Positions 34,798-44,172 of a stretch of DNA of 64,000 bases are shown one piece after another; the stretch's first letter is position 1; each line of letters opens with the position of its first letter. The position numbers and the translations under genes are program-made. The notes beneath the pieces were generated by a model that saw nothing but the letters and a program-made list of their open reading frames with translations, was not told where the DNA came from and did no database searches. Source of the stretch: Sphingomonas sp. 1F27F7B (lineage in GTDB: Bacteria; Pseudomonadota; Alphaproteobacteria; Sphingomonadales; Sphingomonadaceae); contig NZ_SCMK01000004.1 of the NCBI RefSeq assembly GCF_005503355.1, forward strand, positions 62,001 to 126,000. The letters run 5' to 3'.

Positions 34798-36126
34798 ATG
34801 CGCCATTTCGTCCTCGGCTTCGCGCTCGTCTGCGCCGCGCCTGCCTTTGCCCAGGACGTGGCGCGAATGGACAAGGTCGCGGCCGCCGAGGCCGATAGCG
34901 GTGCCTTCATGGGCGCCGTGCTCGTTGCGCAGGACGGCAGGATCCTGTTCGACAAGGGCTATGGCTCGGCCAATCTCGAATGGAAGATCCCGAACGACGG
35001 CGAGACCAAATTCCGCCTCGGTTCGATCACCAAGCAGTTCACCGCCGCTTCGATCCTGCTGCTCCAGGAGCGCGGCAAGCTGCGTCTCGATGCGCCGGTG
35101 AAGGCCTATCTTCCCGATGCCCCCGCCGCCTGGGACAAGGTGACTGTCTTCCACTTGCTCACCCATAGCGCCGGCATCCCCAACTTCACGTCGTTCGACG
35201 AATATTCGGCCTCGCGGACACAGGCGACCACGCTCGATGCGCTGATCGCCCGTTTCCGCGGCAAGCCGCTCGATTTCGCCCCGGGCGAGCGGCACAGCTA
35301 TTCCAACTCGGGCTATGTCCTGCTCACCGCGATCATCGAGAAGGCGAGCGGCCAGCCCTATGCCGGCTTCATCGCCGAGAACTTGTTCAAGCCGCTCGGC
35401 ATGGCCGATAGCGGCTATGACAGCCATGCTCAGGTGATCCCGCACCGCGCCTCGGGCTACAGCCCGCGCGCCGGGCTGGTGGTCAATGCCGACTATATCG
35501 ACATGTCGATTCCGCAGGGCGCGGGCGCGCTCTATTCGACCACGCACGACCTGCTGAAATGGGAAACCGGGCTATGGGGCGGCAAGCTGCTCAAGCCCGA
35601 ATCGCTCGCGGCGATGCGGACGCCCTACAAGGACAATTACGCGCTCGGCATCGTCGCCGTCGCCAGGGACGGCAGCACCACCCTGTCGCATGGCGGCGGC
35701 ATCGAGGGGTTCAACACCTGGCTCGGCTATGATCCGGACCGCAGGATCACGGTGGTGGTGCTCGCCAATCTCAACGGCAACAGCGCGGACAAGCTCGGCG
35801 CCGCGATGATGACGCTGGCGCGCGGCGGCACGATCACGCTGCCCAGCGAACGCAAGGCAGTGAAACTGGAGCCGGCCCTGCTCAAGGCCTATGAAGGCAC
35901 CTATGAGGCGAATCCCAATTTCAGCTTCACCATCCGCGCCGAGGGCGACCGCCTGATCGCCCAGGCGACGCGCCAGCCGCCGCTCGAGCTGTTCCCCGAA
36001 GCGAAGGACCGCTTCTTCTTCCGCGCCGTGGACGCACAGATGGACTTCACCCGCGATGCGTCGGGCAAGATCGTCGGTGCGGTGATGCACCAGAATGGGC
36101 GCGACCAGAAAGCCGTGCGGAAATAG
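34798..36126 (+). CDS. Periplasmic serine hydrolase, class C beta-lactamase fold
   Basis: Protein of 442 residues with a signal peptide (MRHFVLGFALVCAAPAFAQ). Penicillin-binding-protein-like (PF00144) motifs: SITK at 76-79 (Ser76/Lys79), YSN at 168-170 (in GERHSYSNSGY) and HGGG replacing KTG near residue 300. A C-terminal lipocalin-like domain follows from about residue 350 (KAYEGTYEANPNFSFTIRAEGDRLIAQA in part). Such enzymes are usually esterases or D-aminopeptidases rather than true beta-lactamases. It is probably repressed via the palindrome 18 bp upstream. Substrate not predictable. Confidence 0.9.
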   Translation: MRHFVLGFALVCAAPAFAQDVARMDKVAAAEADSGAFMGAVLVAQDGRILFDKGYGSANLEWKIPNDGETKFRLGSITKQFTAASILLLQERGKLRLDAPVKAYLPDAPAAWDKVTVFHLLTHSAGIPNFTSFDEYSASRTQATTLDALIARFRGKPLDFAPGERHSYSNSGYVLLTAIIEKASGQPYAGFIAENLFKPLGMADSGYDSHAQVIPHRASGYSPRAGLVVNADYIDMSIPQGAGALYSTTHDLLKWETGLWGGKLLKPESLAAMRTPYKDNYALGIVAVARDGSTTLSHGGGIEGFNTWLGYDPDRRITVVVLANLNGNSADKLGAAMMTLARGGTITLPSERKAVKLEPALLKAYEGTYEANPNFSFTIRAEGDRLIAQATRQPPLELFPEAKDRFFFRAVDAQMDFTRDASGKIVGAVMHQNGRDQKAVRK

Positions 36127-36130
36127 GGCC

Positions 36131-36589
36131 TCAGCCCGCCATCATCGCGCCCCAGCGTGCCCGGGTCTCGGGCGACCAGACCTCGGCCGGGTTGTAGAAC
36201 CCGGCATGGGCCGGGGCACCTTCGGGCAGCACCACCCAGTCCTGCCGGGTCGACGTGAAGATATGTACGTCGGGCGGGCAGGCATTGGGTTCGGCCAGCG
36301 TCCCCACTCGCACGAACGCCGCCTTGCGCCCGGCACTGGGATAATGGCTCCATAAGGCGACATGGCAGGCCGGGCAGCGCGCGATCTCCTGGCCCGCGCC
36401 GCTCGCCGAAGGTGTATGCACCAGATCGGAGGCGCCGGTCACCGCCAGCGCCGCCGTCTCCACCACGGCGTTGATCACGAAGGCACTGCCGCTCTCGCGC
36501 TGGCACCAGCTGCAATGGCAGCAATGGACGATCATCGGTGCGGCCGTCAGCCGATAGGCCAGCTGCCCGCAGGTGCAGCGTCCCTCCAT
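36131..36589 (-). CDS. GFA/CENP-V family zinc protein
   Basis: Protein of 152 residues of the glutathione-dependent formaldehyde-activating (GFA) fold. Zinc ligands are visible: CTCG at 5-8, CCHCSWC at 23-29 and CPAC near 72-75. Most members are not real formaldehyde-activating enzymes; function is open. The ATG at 36589 shares one base with the stop of the DUF1275 gene (TGATG), so they are coupled. Confidence 0.9.
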   Translation of the reverse strand: MEGRCTCGQLAYRLTAAPMIVHCCHCSWCQRESGSAFVINAVVETAALAVTGASDLVHTPSASGAGQEIARCPACHVALWSHYPSAGRKAAFVRVGTLAEPNACPPDVHIFTSTRQDWVVLPEGAPAHAGFYNPAEVWSPETRARWGAMMAG

Positions 36590-37266
36590 CACCGCACCAC
36601 CCAGGGGCCGGAGAGCTTCGGCCGGACTCGCACCAGCGCGAAGGTGAGCGCCGCGCTGGCGATCGGTGCCAGCCACAAGGCAGTCCAGCCCCAGCGGAGA
36701 TGGCTTGCCGCCCCCATCACTGCGCCGGCAACGAAGCCGAGCCACAGGAACAGATAGCGCGTCCAGGCCCAGCGATCGGGATCGCCCATCAATGCGCCGG
36801 CCAGCTTCTGCCCCATCTTGACCAGCGATCCGGTCATGTAGGTGACGCCGATCGTCACTTCGCCCTCGCGGTGGAGGATGCCGTTCTCGCAGCCCATTGC
36901 CATGGCGAGGAAGATCAGCACGATCGGCCCCGGCGACAGGCTGGCGAGCGTCGCCGCGGCCACGAGCAGCGCCGTCACGAGCAGCATCAGGCTTTCCCGG
37001 AACCGCGCCTGGCGCCAGCGCGTCACCACGCTGGCGAGGATCACGCCGCTGACGAAGCTCATCACCAGGCCGCCGGCCACCGCCGCGTCGCCGGGCAGGT
37101 TGCCCCCCAGCCCCACGCCCAGCCGCGTGCTGTTGCCGCTCATGAACGAGGCGAAGAAGCCGCCTAGGCTGGTGAAGGCCAGCGCATCGACGAAGCCGGC
37201 GAGCGCGGCGAGGCAGATGGCGATAACGACAAGCGGAGACTCGGTACGCTGCATGGCCGCACTCAT
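36589..37266 (-). CDS. DUF1275 (YoaK-like) membrane protein
   Basis: Inner-membrane protein of 221-225 residues with six hydrophobic helices. DUF1275 features: LAALAGFVDALAFTSLGGFFASFMSGNSTRLG in part near the N-terminus, and CENGILHREGEVTIGVTYMTGSLVKMGQKL in the second half. A transport or channel role has been proposed for the family, not shown. Starts at 37266 (MSAAMQ) and 37254 (MQRTES) are both possible; the longer is given. It is divergent from the TRIC channel gene with about 50 bp between. Confidence 0.9.
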   Translation of the reverse strand: MSAAMQRTESPLVVIAICLAALAGFVDALAFTSLGGFFASFMSGNSTRLGVGLGGNLPGDAAVAGGLVMSFVSGVILASVVTRWRQARFRESLMLLVTALLVAAATLASLSPGPIVLIFLAMAMGCENGILHREGEVTIGVTYMTGSLVKMGQKLAGALMGDPDRWAWTRYLFLWLGFVAGAVMGAASHLRWGWTALWLAPIASAALTFALVRVRPKLSGPWVVR

Positions 37267-37317
37267 GCCCCGGATGCGCGTTTGACAGCAAGCCGTTGCC
37301 GGAGAGAAACAAGACGG

Positions 37318-37953
37318 ATGGACGCCGCCCTCGCCGCTGCCCGCATCGGGCCGATCCTGCCCTGGCTCGACATGTTCGGCATCGCGCTGTTCGCGGCGAC
37401 CGGCGCGCTGGCCGCCGCGCACCGCGGCCAGACCTTCGTCACCGCCGCCTTCTTCGCGCTCGTCACCGGCGTGGGCGGCGGCACGATCCGCGACCTGCTG
37501 ATCGGCGCGCCGGTCTTCTGGGTCCATGATGCCAAGGTCGCCGCGCTGATCCTGGCGGTCGCGGTGCTGATCTGGATCACGCCGCAGCGCTGGTGGAGCG
37601 ACGCGACCTTCGCATGGCTCGACGCCTTCGGGCTCGCCGCCTATGCCGCGTTCGGTGCCGCCAAGGCGCTGGGATATGGCATCCCGCCGGTGCCGGCGGC
37701 AGTGATGGGCGTGGTCACCGCCTGTGCGGGCGGCATCATCCGCGACGTGCTGGCGGGCGAGCCCTCGATCCTGATGCGGCCCGAACTCTACGTGACCGCC
37801 GCCGCACTCACCGCTACGCTGCAAGTGGTGCTGACGCTCGCGGGACTGCCCGTCTTCGCGGCGGGACTGCTCGCCGCCTGTGCCGGCTTCGGCCTGCGCG
37901 CCGCGGCGATCCGGTGGAAACTCGGCCTGCCCGCCTATCGGGGCCGGCGCTAG
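37318..37953 (+). CDS. TRIC-family cation channel protein (YicG/YadS type)
   Basis: Membrane protein of 211 residues with seven hydrophobic segments arranged as two repeats, each with a Gly-rich kink: VTGVGGGTIRDLLIGAPVFWV in part in repeat 1 and VTACAGGIIRDVLAGEPSIL in repeat 2. These are the UPF0126 signatures of trimeric intracellular cation (TRIC) homologues that conduct K+. The ATG at 37318 follows GGAGAGAAACAAGACG. A perfect palindrome lies 2 bp after the stop. Confidence 0.92.
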   Translation: MDAALAAARIGPILPWLDMFGIALFAATGALAAAHRGQTFVTAAFFALVTGVGGGTIRDLLIGAPVFWVHDAKVAALILAVAVLIWITPQRWWSDATFAWLDAFGLAAYAAFGAAKALGYGIPPVPAAVMGVVTACAGGIIRDVLAGEPSILMRPELYVTAAALTATLQVVLTLAGLPVFAAGLLAACAGFGLRAAAIRWKLGLPAYRGRR

Positions 37954-37955
37954 GA

Positions 37956-37979
37956 CCAGGACGAGGATCCTCGTCCTGG
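37956..37979. terminator. Bidirectional terminator-like perfect palindrome
   Basis: 24 bp perfect palindrome centred on GGATCC (CCAGGACGAGGA and its complement), 2 bp after the TRIC gene stop and 25 bp before the stop of the convergent minus-strand gene at 38005. It is positioned to terminate both. Confidence 0.7.
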
Positions 37980-38004
37980 CCCCATCACCGCGTCCGCCGG
38001 AACG

Positions 38005-38310
38005 TCATCCCCCGCGGGGAAGACAGCCACCATAGGTGCAATCACGAACCGGCACCCCGGGGTCGAACCAGGGCGGAGGCGTGGAATCGCTTCCGCCGCC
38101 GGCGCCGTCGAGGCAGATCACGAAATATCGATCCTCACATTCCTGGCTGGTATAGCCTTGCGTGCTGAAACAATGCTCCCCCGCAGTGCGCGCACAATAA
38201 CTTGCACGATCTTCCGGATCATCGGCAGCATGCACCACCGCCGTTGCCATGAACAGATATGGCACAACCATAATTACACCGGATTTACGAATAAAAACTC
38301 GCATGCTCAT
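38005..38310 (-). CDS. Small secreted Cys-rich protein
   Basis: Unrecognised protein of 101 residues. A basic N-terminus and hydrophobic stretch (residues 8-28, cleavage near VVHAAD) form a signal peptide. The mature part has six Cys (SYCARTAGEHCFST, QECEDRYFVICLDG, RDCTYGGCLP), probably three disulfides. CCCGGAGATGACAA precedes the first ATG. The upstream 150 bp are clearly AT-rich for this genome (AATATACGGCATCATGG region), a sign of possible transfer. Function unknown. Confidence 0.72.
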   Translation of the reverse strand: MSMRVFIRKSGVIMVVPYLFMATAVVHAADDPEDRASYCARTAGEHCFSTQGYTSQECEDRYFVICLDGAGGGSDSTPPPWFDPGVPVRDCTYGGCLPRGG

Positions 38311-38510
38311 TTGTCATCTCCGGGATTTATATCGGCAATCACCGTTACCGATGCGATCAACACAACATCACCCCTGCCGATCGTCAATATGAACATGAAT
38401 AATATACGGCATCATGGTGCAGTATTATTCAGCAACCAGGTCGATTTGTGCGACTTGCCGCCTTCGGGCCGGCGTCGTCCCGTCCGCAGCGGCTTGCCGG
38501 ACGGCCCGAT
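38311..38510. other. AT-rich intergenic segment
   Basis: 200 bp between the Cys-rich protein and the next gene, with markedly lower GC than the flanks (tattattcag, ataataacttg type runs nearby). It probably carries the promoter for the gene at 38005. No gene, repeat or element end was found. Confidence 0.5.
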
Positions 38511-38897
38511 CTACGGCGCCAGCAACCAGGCGATCGCTTCCTCGCGATCGCCGAAGATGCCGATGTCGGGGCGAACTTCGCGAAGCCGCTGCACCTGCAG
38601 CCGGGCCAGCGCTGTGACGACGACAAAGGCCACCTTGCGCGCCCATAGCGGCCGCACGGCATCGTTGTTGAAGGTGTTGATGATCAGCTCCGCCGTGGCC
38701 TGCGGGACGACCGGGATGCTGCTGGCGTCGTAGAGCGTGACATGCTGCCCCACCTCCGGGCCGAAATCACGGACCGCGGCGCGCAGCTCCTCGCCGATCC
38801 AGGCCGCATCCTCGGGCGAAAGCATCGCCTTCAGCCTGAGATCGATCAGCTTGCGCTCGCGATCGACTTGAAGGCTGTGCAGCTCGGATTCAGGCAT
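38511..38897 (-). CDS. SpoIIAA-like/STAS-like hypothetical protein
   Basis: Cytoplasmic protein of 128 residues. The order of elements (LIDLRLKAMLSPEDAAWIGEELRAAVRDFGPEVGQHVTLYDASSIPVVPQATAELI in part, then KVAFVVVTALARLQVQRLREVRPDIGIFGDREEAIAWL) resembles SpoIIAA-like/STAS folds: a strand, an acidic helix, VTLYDAS as strand two, and IFGDREEAIAWL as the C-terminal helix typical of these small proteins. Role unknown, perhaps stress or lipid binding. The start at 38897 is the only ATG that fits. No operon partner. Confidence 0.72.
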   Translation of the reverse strand: MPESELHSLQVDRERKLIDLRLKAMLSPEDAAWIGEELRAAVRDFGPEVGQHVTLYDASSIPVVPQATAELIINTFNNDAVRPLWARKVAFVVVTALARLQVQRLREVRPDIGIFGDREEAIAWLLAP

Positions 38898-38952
38898 ACG
38901 CTACTCGTACCCGGACAAGGACAGTGCAAGGATAGGCGACGGCGTGCGACCC

Positions 38953-39528
38953 TCAATCCCGGACAATCCCCATATCGGCGAATTTACGGGGTTCGACAGG
39001 GGGGATGCGCGGGCCGTTCAGCTCGCATTGCCAGAAGCCGACATCAATCCACTGGCCGTGCTTGAAGCCGACTTCGCGATAGACGCCCTGGCGGCGGAAG
39101 CCGACGGCCTCGTGCAGGCGGATCGAGCGATCATTGGGCAAGGTGATGGTGCCGATCGCATGGATGAAGCCCTGGGCCCGGAGCGTGGCGATCAGCGCCT
39201 CGTAGAGCAGTCGGCCGACGCCGGATCCGCTCGACGCGTCGGTCAGGTAGATCGACGTCTCGCAGACATAGCGATAGGCCGGGCGATCGCGGAACTTGCC
39301 CGCATAGGCATAGCCGATCACGCCGGCATCGGGATCGTCCGCGCTGGTGCCGCCCGTCGTCGCGACGAGCCACGGGTAGAGCCCTTCGCTCGCATGCATC
39401 CGCTTGCGCATCTCCGCCTTCTCGGGCGGCTCGATCTCGAACGAAGCGGTGCCGGTCAGCACGTGCGGCGCATAGATCGCCGCGATGGCGCCGGCATCCT
39501 CCGGCGCGGCCGCGCGGATGCCGATCAC
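38953..39528 (-). CDS. GNAT N-acetyltransferase, phosphinothricin acetyltransferase-like
   Basis: Cytoplasmic acetyltransferase of 191 residues. PAT/bar-type features: IRAAAPEDAGAIAAIYAPHVLTGTASFE at the start, VIGYAYAGKFRDRPAYRYVCETSIYL in the middle, the acetyl-CoA loop SGSGVGRLLYEALI and IHAIGTITLPNDRSIRLHEAVGFRRQGVYREVGFKHG. Family members acetylate phosphinothricin or methionine sulfoximine-type amines. The start is GTG at 39528, overlapping the sppA stop as GTGA, so it is translated with sppA. The actual substrate is unknown. Confidence 0.9.
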   Translation of the reverse strand: MIGIRAAAPEDAGAIAAIYAPHVLTGTASFEIEPPEKAEMRKRMHASEGLYPWLVATTGGTSADDPDAGVIGYAYAGKFRDRPAYRYVCETSIYLTDASSGSGVGRLLYEALIATLRAQGFIHAIGTITLPNDRSIRLHEAVGFRRQGVYREVGFKHGQWIDVGFWQCELNGPRIPPVEPRKFADMGIVRD

Positions 39529-41417
39529 AGGCCGAGCCGCGCCGCGATCGCATCGAACAGGCGAGCGTCCTCCAGGCTGCCCGTCGCCGGACCGAAGCCG
39601 CCGCATTCGAGGCACCGCGCCTGAACCGAGCCGCCCTTGGCCAGGCGACGGGCATCGCCCAGCGCCTGGACGAACAGCGCGCGCTGGGCGATGGCGGCCC
39701 GGGCGAACAGGTCCGCCCCTGCCGGCTGATCGGCCCAGTCGCCATCCTCGTCCTTGTCGTCGGTAAAGCTGGCAACCAGCTTGGCCCAGCTCGAAGGCTC
39801 CTTCTCCAGATAGACGGCATGAACCTTGGCCGGATCGAGCTTCGCACGGCGCGCCGCCTCGGCGATCGCGTCGCCGATCCCGCCGAACCGGTCGACCAGC
39901 CCGATCTGGTGCGCGGTGCCGCCGATCCAGACGCGGCCCTGCGCGATCTCGTTGACCTTTTCCGGCGTCATCTTGCGGGCCCCCGCGACCAGCCCGATGA
40001 AGCGCGCATAGCCCGCCTCGATCGCCGACTGGAGCAGCGTGTCGGTCTCGGCATTGGTGCCGCCATACAGGTCGGGCTGGCCGCTGAGCGGCGTGGTCTT
40101 CACGCCGTCCGTGCCGACGCCGATCTTGGCAAGCGTCTTCTCGAAAGTGGGAATCACGCCGAAGATGCCGATCGAGCCGGTGATCGTATTGGGTTCGGCG
40201 AAGATCGTGTCGCCCGCGGTCGACACCCAATAGCCGCCGCTTGCCGCAAGGCTGCCCATCGAGACCACCACTGGCAGCCCCTGCGCCTTGGCCTGGAGGA
40301 TCGCCTGGCGGATCTGTTCCGAGGCGAGCGCCGAGCCGCCCGGCGAATCGACGCGGACCACCAGCGCCTTCAGCTTCTTGTTCGCGAGGCCCTTGAGTAC
40401 CGCTGCGCTTACCGTGTCGCCCGCCGCCTTGCCCGGGCCGGCCTTGCCGTCGACGATCTCGCCGGCGACCGTGATCACGCCGATCGCGTCGCCGCCGGTC
40501 GGGAGCGGATGCGCGGCGACGAAGTCGGCCAGCTTGATCCGGTTGAAATTGCCCGCGGGCTTGCCGCTCGGCGCACCGGCGATCTCGGCGACGCGCTTGC
40601 CGAAGGCCAGCCGGTCGCCCAGCTTGTCGACAATGCCCATCGCCAAGTTCGCCTTGGCGATGTCGCCCTTGGCAGCCGTGACCGTTTCCGCCGGCTTGGC
40701 GAGATAGTCGGCGATGCGCGCCTTGGGCCGCGCCTTGGCGATCTCCTGCTGCCACTGGCCGAGGATCGGCTGGTAGATCGCCAGCTCGGCTTCCTTGGCC
40801 TCGGGCGACATGTCGTTGCGCATGTACGGCTCGACCGCCGACTTGAACTTGCCGACGCGGTAGATGTGCGCGTTGACGCCGATCTTGTCGATCAGGCCCT
40901 TGTAATAGAGACGCGTGCCGCCCGGGCCGGCGAACATCGCGCCGCCCAGCGGATTCACCCAGATCTCGCTCGCATTGGCGGCGAGCGCATAGCTGTCATC
41001 GGTATAGGCGGTGGCATAGGCGAGCACCGGCTTGCCCGCCGCGCGCACCTTGCCCACGGCCTCGGCGACTTCGCTGATCGCCGCCGGATAGCCGCCCATG
41101 AAGCGGTCGAGATCGAGCACCACGGCCTTCACATGCGCGTCGGTCTTGGCGGCATCCAGCGCGCGCACCACGTCGCGCAGCCGCTGCTGCTTCACCGTGC
41201 TGCCGCCGCCGAGCCGCGAGAGGGGATCGATTTCCTCGGGCTGCTCCACCAGCGCGCCGTCGAGCGCCACCAGCAGCGCGCCGTCGCGAATCGCAGCGGG
41301 ATTCGGCTTGGCGGAAAGTGCCGCGAACAACATCGTGAAGAACAGCAGCATGAAGACCAGGACAAGAAAGTCCTTGATCCCCACCAGGATCTTCCAGGCG
41401 CCCCGAACAAGCTTCAC
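39525..41417 (-). CDS. sppA: Signal peptide peptidase SppA, 67K type
   Basis: Inner-membrane serine protease of 630 residues that degrades cleaved signal peptides. One N-terminal membrane helix (about 15-37, FLVLVFMLLFFTMLFAAL) and two tandem S49 domains. The catalytic Lys is in GKFKSAVEPYMRNDMS (domain 1) and the Ser in SMGSLAASGGYW (domain 2). The start is GTG at 41417 behind GGGAG; no ATG occurs near. Extra C-terminal tail (SWAKLVASFTDDKDEDGDW to RLGL) includes CLECGGFG with two Cys. It is divergent from groES. Confidence 0.95.
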   Translation of the reverse strand: MKLVRGAWKILVGIKDFLVLVFMLLFFTMLFAALSAKPNPAAIRDGALLVALDGALVEQPEEIDPLSRLGGGSTVKQQRLRDVVRALDAAKTDAHVKAVVLDLDRFMGGYPAAISEVAEAVGKVRAAGKPVLAYATAYTDDSYALAANASEIWVNPLGGAMFAGPGGTRLYYKGLIDKIGVNAHIYRVGKFKSAVEPYMRNDMSPEAKEAELAIYQPILGQWQQEIAKARPKARIADYLAKPAETVTAAKGDIAKANLAMGIVDKLGDRLAFGKRVAEIAGAPSGKPAGNFNRIKLADFVAAHPLPTGGDAIGVITVAGEIVDGKAGPGKAAGDTVSAAVLKGLANKKLKALVVRVDSPGGSALASEQIRQAILQAKAQGLPVVVSMGSLAASGGYWVSTAGDTIFAEPNTITGSIGIFGVIPTFEKTLAKIGVGTDGVKTTPLSGQPDLYGGTNAETDTLLQSAIEAGYARFIGLVAGARKMTPEKVNEIAQGRVWIGGTAHQIGLVDRFGGIGDAIAEAARRAKLDPAKVHAVYLEKEPSSWAKLVASFTDDKDEDGDWADQPAGADLFARAAIAQRALFVQALGDARRLAKGGSVQARCLECGGFGPATGSLEDARLFDAIAARLGL

Positions 41418-41576
41418 GTGCCGCTCCCATGCGAAGGAATATGCCCGTGGTGCTAGAGGATCGCGGCGGATGCGTAAATGCCCGTGCCGCTCCTGCAAGG
41501 CCCCCGCCCGTCCCGGAGCGAGAGTTTCAGCGCGGGACGGCGCCGCCTAAATTTGCAACGGCGCGCCGCGCACTGG

Positions 41577-41605
41577 TTGACGCAGGCGGATCGGCTTCGC
41601 ATATC
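41577..41605 (+). promoter_or_regulatory. groESL promoter
   Basis: TTGACG (41577-41582) and CATATC (41600-41605) are separated by 17 bp, immediately upstream of the CIRCE element. Initiation would fall just before the CIRCE inverted repeat, the usual arrangement for HrcA-controlled heat-shock promoters. Confidence 0.65.
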
Positions 41606-41613
41606 GCCGCCGC

Positions 41614-41638
41614 TGGCACTCGACTCAGCTGAGTGCCA
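41614..41638. promoter_or_regulatory. CIRCE element (HrcA operator)
   Basis: TGGCACTC-N9-GAGTGCCA (arms 41614-41621 and 41631-41638) matches the CIRCE consensus TTAGCACTC-N9-GAGTGCTAA with the exact 9 bp spacer. It sits 34 bp before the groES ATG. hrcA itself is not in the window. Confidence 0.93.
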
Positions 41639-41672
41639 AACAAGAGATCAACCCTGAAATAAGGATCAGGCA

Positions 41673-41960
41673 ATGAACTTCCGTCCGTTGCACGACCGTG
41701 TGCTCGTCCGCCGCGTCGAAGCCGAGGCGAAGACCGCCGGCGGCATCATCATTCCGGACACCGCCCAGGAAAAGCCGCAAGAAGGCGAAGTCGTCGCCGT
41801 CGGCTCGGGCGCCAAGAACGAGAAGGGCGAGGTCACCCCGCTCGACGTCAAGGCCGGCGACCGCATCCTGTTCGGCAAGTGGTCGGGCACCGAGGTCAAG
41901 GTCAACGGCGAAGACCTGCTCATCATGAAGGAAAGCGACATCCTCGGGATCGTCGGCTGA
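41673..41960 (+). CDS. groES: Co-chaperonin GroES
   Basis: 10 kDa lid of the chaperonin, 95 residues. [35 protein letters not shown] (in part) shows the conserved GroES N-terminus and mobile loop ([14 protein letters not shown], the segment contacting GroEL); C-terminal [18 protein letters not shown] is standard. AAGGA precedes the ATG. It is the first gene of the groESL operon, with heat-shock control by the CIRCE element upstream. Confidence 0.98.
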   Translation: MNFRPLHDRVLVRRVEAEAKTAGGIIIPDTAQEKPQEGEVVAVGSGAKNEKGEVTPLDVKAGDRILFGKWSGTEVKVNGEDLLIMKESDILGIVG

Positions 41961-41992
41961 ACCGCGCGGGGGCGGAATCGAGGCCCCCATAG

Positions 41993-43678
<1,686 letters not shown>

Positions 43679-43700
43679 GTCCCCGTCCCGTCGGAACCAG

Positions 43701-43734
43701 GAAAGGCCGGGGAGCGATCTCCGGCCTTTCTTCC
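43701..43734 (+). terminator. Rho-independent terminator of groESL
   Basis: GAAAGGCCGG (43701-43710) pairs perfectly with CCGGCCTTTC (43721-43730), with a 10 nt loop, followed by TTCC. It lies 22 bp after the groEL stop. Confidence 0.85.
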
Positions 43735-43876
43735 ATCCTGGGTCACGGATCCAGGCACCAAACATATCCGTGCCGTTTCCGAAACATTTCCGATTTCCAC
43801 GAATTCGAGCGGTTACCTGCTTGACCCCATTTTTAGGATGGAAGAGGTAACAGGCGTTAGCCAAGGGGGTGGTTAG

Positions 43877-44056
43877 GTGTACAATTGGATTGCCGGACGC
43901 ATACGTTGCGTCGGGGGTCGGCACGAGCGTTCCGAAAAACATGCGCAGCGCGTAGGCGAGGGCGAGAAATTCGTCAGCAAATGCCGATATTGCGGCGTAC
44001 ACATGACGCGGCGCGCCAAGCGCGACTGGATCGTCACGCCCAAGGGCGCCCGCTGA
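43877..44056 (+). CDS. 59-residue CxxC zinc-ribbon-like mini-protein
   Basis: Small basic protein not found by length-limited gene calls: GTG start at 43877, 59 codons, stop TGA at 44054-44056. Sequence features: Cys11, His16 and His22 in the first half, FVSKCRYCGVHMTRRAKRDW with Cys36-x-x-Cys39 in the second half, then IVTPKGAR. The CxxC plus upstream Cys/His suggests a zinc-binding knuckle; the many Arg/Lys suggest nucleic-acid contact. AAGGGGGT (43863-43870) lies 6 nt before the GTG, an excellent ribosome-binding site. I recall similar short ORFs in sphingomonads only as an impression. Confidence 0.7.
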   Translation: MYNWIAGRIRCVGGRHERSEKHAQRVGEGEKFVSKCRYCGVHMTRRAKRDWIVTPKGAR

Positions 44057-44172
44057 ACCGAGGCGTGCTGGCGTCATAAGGCGACAAACCACTTCCCTTC
44101 CCCGCGAAACCGCGACAGATTGGCGGCCTCACCACAGCGCCGGCCTACAGGCGCGCTCTCGGGGACTGGAAC

